Source of the DNA: Pycnopodia helianthoides
Lineage: Eukaryota > Echinodermata > Asteroidea > Forcipulatida > Asteriidae
DNA length: 64,000 bases
Assembly: GCA_032158295.1 (NCBI GenBank)
Contig: CM063249.1
Span: 6,401,195 to 6,465,194, forward strand
Direction of reading: 5' to 3'
The notes beneath the pieces are model-generated. The model ran no database searches. It had not been told where the DNA came from and was given only the letters and a program-made list of their open reading frames with translations. Of the stretch, positions 36,701 to 48,700 are shown one piece after another. A program made the position numbers and the translations under genes. Positions within the stretch are counted from its first letter, which is position 1; each line of letters begins with the position of its first letter.

Positions 36701-39700
36701 GTCAAGTAATGAACCACAAGGGAAACTGACTGGGTAAATTTCAAATGGTTGCATGGCTTCTGACTGGCAGCCCCAAACAAAGATATTGACAAAATAGGGA
36801 GACCGCCAACATAGGGCTAGATAGCTCAGTTGGTAGAGAGCCGGTACGTTAATCCGGAGGTCGTTGGTTCAAATCCCGCTCTAGTCAATTTTTCTTTGTT
36901 CAACCCCCCAAAATTAAAACGAATTAGTATTTGTTAATATCAACCCTTTAACTCGTCGACTGCCGCCTACGAGTATATTCGTAGTAACAGGTGTAACGGC
37001 TTCTGCCACTACGAGTATATTCGTAGTAACAGGTGTAAGGGATTCTGCCACTACGAGTATACTCGTAGAGAATGAAGGGCTTTGCATTGTTAATTGAATA
37101 CACTGGCATCACTGAGCACGCAACAAATAGCTTCTGGCAGTGGTGAGGCCATACATCCTTAGAATTTGTATGTTCAATTTTTTAAAATTTATAGTACCTA
37201 TTCGGTATGCGCGCATAAGCACCGCACTTGGCAAATGGGAACGCCCTACAAATCTATGACCGGCAGTCAACGTGTTAAAGACTGTAGCAACCACAAGCAG
37301 CTTGTAACGGCCGCAAGATTTGACCAACTTTCACTCAAACAAGAGGGTCAAAGAAAAGGTATCGGAACAAATTGACATTTTCCAATGCTTCCAATGTAAC
37401 ATAAATCCACAACTCGAAAGAAAAACCATGTATTTCTGTTTCTTAATAATTTTCCTGACATTTTGTACTGAACATAACAGGGCAAAACATCAACAAGATT
37501 AGCAATGTATGTGTTAATGGTGATGATTATACAGAAATGGATTGTCTTTAAAAGGTTAATAAAGACAGACTACCTTCCCATTCAAAGGCAAAGTGCACCT
37601 TTGGTTTCTGGGACCGCTCGATTGTTTTAATCCTATATAAATGTAGATATACACAATAAAACAAACCTGTGAAAATTTAATTTCAAAAGGTGGTCGTGTT
37701 TTTGAAAATATCGCCAAAATCCGCAGCGAATATTTCCACGCATAAAGAATAATCCCTAATAGGAATACACGATCTGAGAAACGTTTCTGACAAAAAACGT
37801 TTGTCTGATTCAAATTTTGGGCGATAAAATCTGAAATATTTTTTCCATATCCACATTATTTAGAATTGAAATATTTCTCAAAAAAGCTTTATACTATCGG
37901 AAGTTGCTGTACTTCTTACCAAGTCAGTTTTTATTGCCATTCATTTTTTAATCGTGTACCTTCCCTTTAAGGCCTATTTTGATTCACAATCAAATACAAC
38001 AACGGGATCTAACTCACCTGAACCATCCGTAGGAGGGGGAGGAGGTGGGGCGGGAACATGGAGTACATATTGGGGTCGTAGTATCCTGAAGTAGCCATGA
38101 GGCTCGGGTCCGCTGCAGGGCCCATGAAGTTTGGGTCGTGGTACCCCATGATCGGAGGTGGCTTTGAGAAGTCCATGGGTGGGTAGGAGGACACCGGCGG
38201 TACGGAGGTAGACGTCTGAATTGTTGTTGTCTGAACATCGAGCACAAATGGGAAAAGAAGATATATGTTATAAAATATAAAATGGCTTCAAAGCACATGT
38301 ACAACATTGGTAATTGTCAAAGACCAGTATCTGCACTTTATGTGACCCAACATATACATGAAATAACATACATGTGAAAGTTTAAGCTCAATCGGTCATC
38401 GCAGTTACGAGAAAATAGTGAAAAACCCTCTTTTATGTTTTCACTGTTTTCAAACATCGGATTTTATCACCTTGATAAAGACTAATTGTTTTACTCATTT
38501 CCTAAAAACTATAGCATTTCAAGCAAAACTATTTCAAGGGAAGTTTACCACTATGACCATCTTTATACCATGTAAAAGTTATGTGCAAATCTGTGAATGT
38601 TTATATTTTCAACCTTACCAATGTTGTACACACCCTTTTAACAATAAAACAGGTCTAGGATCAAATTAATTTTAAATGAAACAATAAAGAGTCCCACTAA
38701 AATAACAAATATTGGAATGAAAGAAACATTTGAAAGCTCATTTACATGAAATTAAAATCATGCATCCATTTTTTTTACTTTAGCTCCACAACGTGTTGGA
38801 ACTAATAATTTTCACAAGTTAGATTTTTATAAAGGTTTCTGAAAGACTGGATAATATGAATTGAAGAGTACTTGTCCTAACAACAGGTGGTTCCCCATTA
38901 ATACAGTTTGTTTGTTTAACTGCACTAAACACACTGTTTAATACACAGTGGTCATTATTATAAAAATAATATAATGACAAACATTAGGTGGAGACCCTTT
39001 CGAAACTACAATAGTTTAAATTTCCCAGGGAATCTCTTCACACTTGAATTGCTAACCTTGGCAAACCCTGACCCTTAAAATAACAGCGACTTCCCAGGAT
39101 ATAGCAACCCCTGCCTGGAAGTAGGGCAACGTGAGAAACATGCATACATACAGGCCTGGAATTTCATCTTCGAGAGAGCAAGGCCATTTTCATTTTGCAA
39201 AGGGCACTTCCATTGGAAATATTTAAAGTCCACAGGAAACTTTTGAAGGGGCACCAAGGCCAAGACCAGGGGCAACAGAGGCCATGGCCTCTGTGGCCTC
39301 CATGTAATTCCAGGCCTGCACATATTTGTGTATTCATTTTACCTCCACAAAAATTGCCTCAAGTGTGAACAAACATAGGGCAGTGGTGGAGTTTAAAATG
39401 CCTCGGTGTGAACGACCATAGGGCAGTGGTGGGGGGAGGGTGGAGTTTAATATTCCCCAGGAATTTCCTGGGGAACCTCTTCACACTTGCATTTCTAACC
39501 CTGACAAACCCTAATCCTAAATAGTGATCTCCCAACAACACAGTAACCCCTCCCTGTGAGTAGGGGTAAAGTGACAAACTTTAATGTATAGCATTAGCAT
39601 ACTGAGAGTCCAATTTGTCAAGAATCCACAGGAATTACATGGAATTTTTTTTAACTCCTAGAAATGGACTCATTAGTGTGGAAAGGGCTCCATAACGCTA

Positions 39701-42700
39701 AGTAAAAAAAAAAAAATACATGTATCAAACTAATTAGCTTCCAATCTATGTCTGATTATATTTGTTTAATCAGAAGAAAAACCCTATAAAGGAAGTCAAT
39801 CAGTTGCAATGATCAGTCTCATTAGGGTGCACCCCACCAATTAGGGAGAAAACAGAGCGCAGAGCTCATTAATTTTTTTTTGTAGGCCCTCAAAATGTTC
39901 TATATTGGACAGAATTGAGAGCCCTCAGAAAGTGTTTCAGTGTAAAATTGTTGCCCAATTGTGACCTGGGAGTTGACTTCCAACTTGAGGTATTTTGGAT
40001 GACACAGGCCCTGAAATAAACGGTCCTATTTGCTGAGAGGTGTAGGGACATTTTTCAAGATTGATGCTCGGACGTTTTGAATTCACAACTGTGTAGGGGT
40101 GTTTTTTATTAGGAGGGAGAATAACTCGACGGTCCCAGGGACTCCCCATATCAAATTGAGCAGAGAATAAAAGTTCAATAACTTTTCCCTCTACTGTAAA
40201 AAGCTGTGAGACTTCTAAGTATTTTTCGTGTATTTCTGAATATTTAGCATTTTGCACTGTACGCCATGGAAGTTTATTTAGTGGGGTGCACCCATAAGAG
40301 AAGATTAAAACCCCACTGTCCATGTACCCAGTTTTAATCCCTCAACATCCTATAATCCTTAATACAAAGTATCACTATTCTTGCTAGACCAAATGTCAAC
40401 ACCCAGTAAGGAAATCCAGGATGTGTGCAAATGTCAAGTCAACACTCCTGGCTGTCTCGATAGTTGTAGGAAAAAAAACCTTCCCGAGTGCCAAGATCTG
40501 GAATCGGATTACACTGCTTCATGTTGTGATCTGACATTGTCTTCACGGCTCATCTGGGGGAACCTGTCTTTTAACTCTTTCATTACCGACTTTTGTTGAC
40601 CACGCAAGCCTGAATGACACATTCTTACACAACAGAAAGCTTTTGTTTCAAAGGCCATTTATGAGAAACTCTTTTATCTCCTTGAAGATATTGTTTGACG
40701 TTTGACAGCAAAAACTGAGGGTAAGTTTGGGTGTGGAGGGTGAACATGAAAATGAAAAATAACTACAGCTTGGTTACAAATGGCCTTTGTGGTCAGGCTT
40801 AAATGCTCTTTTTGGTGTAAGCTTGGTCGACTCAAGTCACCAACGGTAAGGAAGAAGGGGTATTAGTGCAGTCGACTAAAGTCGCCTATAGTAAGGAAGA
40901 GGGGGTATTAGCGCAGTCGACTAAAGTTGCCTATGGTAAGGAAGAGGGGGTATTAGTGCAGTCGACTAAAGTCGCCTATAGTAAGGAAGAGGGGGTATTA
41001 GCGCAGTCAACTAAAGTCGCCTATGGTAAGGAAGAGGGGGTATTAGTGCAGTCGACTAAAGTCGCCTATGGTAAGGAAGAGGGGGTATTAGCGCAGTCGA
41101 CTAAAGTCGCCTATGGTAAGGAAGAGGGGGTATTAGCGCAGTCGACTAAGTCGCCTACGGTAAGGAAAAGGGGTATGAGTGCAGTCGACTAAAGTCGCCT
41201 ACGGTAAAGAGAGGGATAAAGATAAGCTACAGTTTTAGAAGATGGACTTGATCAAACCATCCACATGCAGGTGGAAAAAACACATTGTGAATTTTGTATA
41301 AACCCACCCCAGTCTGCATGGGTGTTGGGCGTGGCTTGGAATGTCCAAGAAGGCTTGGACGAAGGTAGCCACTATTATCATTATCATGACTTAAATACAC
41401 ATTGTTATTTCTGTATAAACCCACCCCAGTCTGCATGGGTGTTGGGCGTGGCTTGGAATGGCCAAGAAGGCTTGGATGAAGGTAGCCACTATTATCGTTA
41501 TCATCATCATCGTCGTCATCATCATCTTCGTCATCGTTGTTGCTGTTTTTACGTACCCTGTTGTTTCCACCTGTTAATTAATCAACAGAGAGGAAATGTT
41601 ATTACACATCTATATGGCACAACCATAGAGCTATATATATTGACTAGAGCGCTAACTTGCTCTGAGTTTAGAAGCCACCCTGGGTGCAGACATGTTTGAT
41701 GTGTTGCGTGACTACGGAACGATTGTAATTTTAAGAGAGCACACATGGCCGCGAAAATTTTGCATTCGGCGTGCGCGCTTACGTACGCGCCATATTTAAT
41801 CTAACGATCATTGCTCTTGTAAACAGGTGATTTTAGTGATGTCTTAAAAAAATATGTAGTAGGTGATTCTCTGATGTTGTTACTTACGCCTTAGGAAAAA
41901 TGCTGAGTCGAACTAAAGCCTTGTTTGGGAGGATTCAATGCTTCAAGATGTCAAGGGGAAAAAAAACGAAATCTGCTTCAAGGATACACAATATGCCGGC
42001 AAGAATGACGAACTAAAAAAAAAAAATGCACATGTTAAACATGACGCACATGACGCTCACAGTTTGTACGCCCATTAGCAGATTGTGCGTTCTCATTTGC
42101 AGCATATTTGGTTCGATGACGCATAGAAAAGAACAAACGCTTTATCATGCAAATAGCTGCACAATTGCCGTACAAAATTTCAAGCTTTTGTATTGGTTTG
42201 TACATAAACATGGATGCGCCCACACGGCTTCAAAACCTTAGTGCGTGTATAACGGGGGTGTTAGCGCTCTAGTCAATATATATAGCTCTATGGGCACAAC
42301 ATAATTAGGCCTCTGGTCTAAGCATGGTAACCAGCAATAGAGGTATGATTGAAGTCTTACAGCAACTGGTCCCCTCTCATTCTTCTTTAATATTGCTACA
42401 TGCTTAACTGTATGCAGTTCAAGGTGACCAACAGTTCAAGGTGACTGGCTAAAACCTGATTCGTTTGAAGTGTGATGGCGTCAAAATAACCTGCATTTTG
42501 ACACGCCTGTGCTCAGGGCTCATAAGCACTCACAAGTGCCTTACAAGCATTTGAACGATTTTAATGCGCATGTGCGCAAAGCAGTTGCTTCGGGAGCCAA
42601 TCTGGGTCATCTTTCAGTGCTTCCCTTCCAGGGGTTAGTGACGAGAGGTATCAATACGGCACACTGCCTGTAACAGCGAGGCTGGCAGCGGTAGTATTTT

Positions 42701-45700
42701 GAAAAAAAATATACTCCCGTTAAAGGTCAAGGGTCATGTAGTTGGCAGGTTTGCAGTATGCAATAGCTATCTTTGGAGGGGGGGTTTACATCACACATTT
42801 CAGCAGATACAGGTGGTAATAGCGACAATGTATCCACACATGGAGTTGTACCCTGTCGGTCTTGATGACAAGGTGGTTATATTGTACATGTAGGAGTGTG
42901 CTTTGAATAGGGCCCAATGTCAACTCTCAATGTTGACTGTAGCCAACATTTGGTGGTTACATAAATTACATCAGGCCTGGAATTACACGGACGCCGCAGA
43001 GGCCATGGCCTCCGTTGCCCTGCTCTTGGCCTTGGTGCCCCTTCAAAAGTTGCCCATAGACTTTAAGATTTTCCAATTTGCAAAGTGAAAATGGCCTTGC
43101 CCTCTCAAAGATGAAGTTCCATGCCTGTTACATGTACATGGTTTGGGGGAGTAGCCAAGAGGCCATAATGATAACAGATGGGCAGGTATTGACCCCTAGC
43201 ATCGACCTCACATCGACCTGGCCATTTTGGCAGTCAAATGGTCACGCAGATTGAAAATTCTGCGCCACCTACAATGTATCACACACGGACATTAAAGGCA
43301 CTGGACACTATTGGTAATTACTCAAAATAATTGTTAGCATAAAAACTTACTTGGTAACGAGCAATGGAGAGCTGTTGATAGTATAAAACATTGTGAGAAA
43401 CGGCTCCCTCTAAAGTAAGGTAGTTTTTGAGAAAGAAGTAATTTCTCAGTAAAATATTTGAATTGATTTTCACACGTGAGGTCTCGAAATCAAGCATCTG
43501 AAAGCAAACTTCATGTGACAAGGGTGTTTTTTCTTCCATTATTATCTCGCAACTTCGATGACCAATTGAGTTCAAATTTTCACAGGTTTGTTATTTTGTG
43601 CATATGTTGAGATACACCAAGTGAGAAGACTGGTCTTTGACAATTACCAAAGGTGTCCAGTGTCTTTAACTCCCAAAATGGCACAACCAAGATAATTGTA
43701 ATGATATCATCAAAATGAATCGGTTCAATTGATGATAATGACACCTAACAATGACATTGAACGTCCTGTTTTATATTTTTTTTTATTTCCTATCAAATTG
43801 AACACTTCAAAGGCCTTATGGCAGGGTTCAACGAAATGTAAAATTGGGTATCTACCAGTAAAAATGGTATTCGAAGCCATTAATTTTGAGCACTTCTTTC
43901 ATTTGAGTCTATTTATATGATCTACCATGTAACTTATCCATCTCGCAATGGTTTCCAGGGAAACAATTTTTCCACCACGAAAGAAATCCTGGGCAGAACC
44001 CTGTTATGGGTGTCATTTAAAGACTTTTGAAGGATCTTATAATTTCCAGTTCAACTACGCCATAAAAAAACTTACCCTTACTCTTATGGTTATCTTCTTC
44101 TTCAGGTAGTGGCTTATACTTCCCTGTCTTGATGCATTTCAGTAAGTGTTTATAGTAAGGGTTGAGGTAGTGGTCAAACTGTAGGAAGGCAAACTGGGGA
44201 TTGTTGGCCTGCTTTGTCTTGAGTATGATCTCCATCTGGGAGCCCTGACCAACGATGAACATGGCCGTCTTCTCCATGAATTTATGTGTCTTTCTTGTGC
44301 CAGGCTGGAAAATAGAATTAGGAGTTGAATATAATAATATAACGTATTTGTATAGCGCCTACTGCAGGCCACCTCAGTCTAAGCGCTTAACATTCAGTAT
44401 TTTCCTGCAGGGTATTGTGGAGCTACGTTTTTGAAGTATTAGACCTTTCCTTTACATAGCACCATGTAATGGTTTACAAGGTGCTGTGGCGCAATATGCA
44501 GCCAATCAAACAAGGAACACCGGGGCGAACCCCTTCTCTTTTCGACTAGTGCACTGGGTTCTTTTACGTGCATTACTCAACACACGGGACCAACGGCTTT
44601 ACATCCCATCCGAAGGACGCAGCAATAATGGTTAAGTGTCTTGCTTAAAGGGACACAAGTCCTGTATACAAGGCTATATAAGGCTTATATATAAGGCCAT
44701 ATAAGATGGGAAATACAATAAAATGGAGGATGAAGTTCACATAACTGATGATAAAAGGATTTCAAGAACCATGCCGGTACATCATCACAAATAAGGAACT
44801 AGAGTACATGTAGGTCTAAGCTTCATTAGATCTTGAAGATGAAGCTACTCTCTGCATCATCTTACAAGAAAAAAAAAAGAAGTTTGACAAACTGTGGACT
44901 ACTTCTCTAGGCGTCACACAGAGATTCATAATATTTGGGAGGCTGAGAGAGATTTGAAAGAAACTTTGAACAGAATAGGAGCATTTCAATAAGGTTATTG
45001 ATTGGCATTATACATGTAGATACTTCATTGTCAAGATTAAAATGATTCATATTATGATCTGGTCTTGTCAGTCATCTTTAAAGGTAAACGTTGCCTTGTA
45101 TCGGGCGAGTTGGTCTTAAAAAAAAGCGTTTGTAACCGTTTGTTATAAAATGCATATGGTTAGAAAGGTGTTTTAAAAGTAGAATACAATTATCCACACA
45201 AAAAGGCCTCGAAATTGCGTGGTTTTCCTTTTACATCGTGAACTAACACGGTCAGCCATTTTGTGTACCTTTAATATTAATACATTGTACCAGATGACAC
45301 CATACTTACTACCATAGCACCATGACATTGAGTAATCAATAGATGCACACACCTTAGGACCACACAGACACAAGTTACTATCTCAACATAGTAGCCATTA
45401 AGTATGTATTTACATAACTCTCTACTTATCCTAGTTACCAAACTGTGTATCATTTTGACACAATATAAAGTAATATTACACTTCAGAAATGATAGCAATT
45501 CAGATGCGGAGAAGAAGCCAATCCACATTAAAACACCTTGATTTATGAATGATATGTGTCAATATATCCAAGTTCCAGTGCAGTGACTTGTTTGTCACAA
45601 TGGGCTTTAGCCCTTTCAATTTAGAAATACAGTCTTGTTATTTCAAATGGTTCAGGTGAGTTTTGCTTCACAGCCTCTAAATCATGTACACCTTGTGTTG

Positions 45701-48700
45701 AACACATTCCTGTGTTCCACATCCCACAAAAAGTTCTGTATGTTTGGGGGAAAAAACCCAGAATCTGACAATTTTTTCTTCTTCTCATTTTGACAAAAAC
45801 TAGTATCTTATATTTGTCTACCTAAATAGGATTATGTTTGTGGTCATAATGATTTAAAATGAGTTAGTAAGATTCAACATCTTGGGCATACTGAACGTGA
45901 AATGAAAATAAATCAAAACTTTCAGTCCATACAAAAAAAAAGAATCGTAGGCTGGTTCTTGTAAGTATTGACCGTTGCCGTGTTATTCCTCGTACCACGG
46001 AGGAAGGAAACACATGTTACATCCTTCCTTTAATACAAACATACAGGAAACCATACAACAGACCTTAATGCATTGACATCATCAAGCAGCCATCTTAGAG
46101 AGGTAAACCAATTATGAAACCATGGAAACGCACAAATTTGTCCACGTGGTGCAAAGGGTTCAAGGTTCAAGGTTCATTTATTTTCCACAGTATCAAAAAA
46201 GTAAAAAGAAATTTTCCACTCAGCATGAGCGATCGGTTTTAAAGAATACAATTTAACAGTAAAGATATCAGAACAAGACTAAAACAAACATGTCACTGCA
46301 GAGGGATCCATTTTAGAAGCAGAGCTTGTAGGCAATGGTCCCTAAAGACATGCATTTGCACTGAGACAGAGAATAACAATTAGGTGAACCAAAAGTGTCA
46401 TGGTCGAGTTGACCCACAAGGAACAAAATATTACAATAGGTCTCAATGCACAAACACCTACTCAAAAAATAAATTTCAGAAGACACTTTAAAAGTAACAG
46501 ACGAAGGACGAACGATCTCCCTTTTAATTTCTAGGTGAGGGCGCTCTACTCAAGTGACGTCATGCGTACAAGGTCTAGAAATAGTCTTACCATCTGAACT
46601 CCGACGGGAATGTTCAATTCTTCCGGTGCTATAAACGGCTCTTCCAGTTCTGGGGACTCACAGCTGGGAGGAGTCTCTGCAAATTTATTATCTGGATAAA
46701 TCATACAACAGAAATGTTCATATTAATATACGGGTAGTTATGCGACATTCCTGGAACTGACCAATCATGTACAGTTTAGGTTAAGAAATCAGGGCTGTAT
46801 TTACATGTAGTACTAGTAGATGAAAACAGTTTCCTGGTTTATTACATAGAAATTGTTTCATATTAATTATACTGGGTGAGTTATATTACGGACATTCCTG
46901 GAACTGACCAATCATGTACAGTTTAGGTTAAGAAATCAGGGCTGTATTTACATGTAGTACTAGTAGATGAAAACATTCTGGTTTATTACAGAAATGTTCA
47001 TATTAATATACGGGTAGTTATGCGACATTCCTGGAACTGACCAATCATGTACAGTTTAGGTTAAGAAATCAGGGCTGTATTTACATGTAGTACTAGTAGA
47101 TGAAAACATTCTGGTTTATTACAGAAATGTTCATATTAATATACGGGTAGTTATGCGACATTCCTGGAACTGACCAATCATGTACAGTTTAGGTTAAGAA
47201 ATCAGGGCTGTATTTACATGTAGTACTAGTAGATGAAAACATTCTGGTTTATTACAGAAATGTTCATATTAATATACGGGTAGTTATGAGTGACTTTCCT
47301 GGAAACTGACCAATCAGTACTTTAGTAAGAATCAGGGCTGTACAGTGCCGTAATACTCTGTTTTACAGAAAGGTAATTAATATAGGTCGTTATGCAGAAG
47401 TGTAACTTTCCTGAAACTGACCAATCAGGTACCGTTTATGTAAAGAGATCAGGGCTGTACAGGCCTTGACTTCGCTCTTGAAAGGGCATGGCAGTTTTCC
47501 TCTGGTAAGAGGCACTTCTAATGAGGAAAATGTCAATTTGTATTGGACTTTGCAAAGGGCAACCGCAGCAAAAGCACAGGGCACCAGGGCAGCTGCTGTG
47601 GGTGGCCTGGGTTAATTTCGAGGCCTGGCTGTATTTAGATGAAAACATTCTGGTTTATTAAACATATTGTAATATTCAATTATTATGTATTGCATGTGTT
47701 TTCACTTGTAACCTGCTATTTACATGGCAATGGTTTTGAGCGCTCAGCATATTGAAATGCTAGGCAGTTTGATTAAATTGGCCCAAGTTTCTGAAACATA
47801 ATGTACTACATGAAGAGAGTTTCAACAATTTCACTTCATAAGAATTCTAAAAGTTCTGTTATCATAACATGCATAGAGCAAGGAGCTACATGTCTGCAAA
47901 CATTTCCACTGTACTGTCATTAGGCCAAATAAAAAAAAATACCAGTTGATCGTCCCCGCCTGCGTCCTCTTTTGAGGCAGCATCCTTTTTTTTATTATTT
48001 TTTTTCGTTTTTTTTTTTTTTTCGTAACAATTTTTTTTTTTTAAATGCCCGATATAGCTATGCTTGGCAACAATAATGTACAACTACAATAATGTGAAAT
48101 AAGCCTAGTTACTGAATCAATAGGGTGCCCCAATTTGTATTTGAACGTTCCACGATCATTCTTACATCATGTAGTGTTTCAGCTCTTTTTTTAAGGGTCC
48201 ACTCACAGGCCTGGCCCTTGTTATGCACGGTCAGTAGGGGACGAAAAACGCATGCTACTTTGGTGGCCTGTTTGAATTGAAATACTTGGCAGCCATCTTG
48301 GGAAAAAAAAAAAAAAAAAAAAAGGCCCTCATCCTCCTCTTTTTGGAAAAATCAGGACAACCAACTGGTATTTTGTTTTTATTTGGCCAAGGAAATGTGG
48401 TCTATTCGTGGTACAATTATCTTGAAACCTTCATCACCATTCATATCTCTCCAACCACATGATACCTAAGTGGTTAGAACTCAACTGTACACATATTTAC
48501 TTCATTGCTGGTGGTTTCTTAAGTAAACAATTAACAAACCACAAGGTTATTTACAAGGGAGTCAAATTTGACAGGTTGACATCATCAAGCAGCCATCTTA
48601 GAGAGGTAAACCAATTATGAAACCATGGCAACGCACAAATTTGTCCACATGGTGCAAAGGGTTCAAGGTTTAAGGTTCATTTATTTTCCACAGTGTCAAA

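Noticed and set aside
36379..36792. 137-codon minus-strand ORF over the proline-rich exon
   Set aside because: Out of phase with the neighbouring SURP2 exon; the frame beginning [12 protein letters not shown] fits both sides.
36816..36885. Functional tRNA-Asn gene
   Set aside because: Base 33 is not T, the T-stem pairs poorly and the D-arm has an extra base; the flank also recurs elsewhere as a repeat.
39937..40323. 128-codon minus-strand ORF
   Set aside because: It lies within a terminal-inverted-repeat element and overruns its end, has no recognised motif and no homologous copy here to test conservation.
40866..41192. 108-codon ORF of 15-residue repeats
   Set aside because: It is a 45-bp minisatellite on the strand opposite SFSWAP; the frame is open only because of the period.
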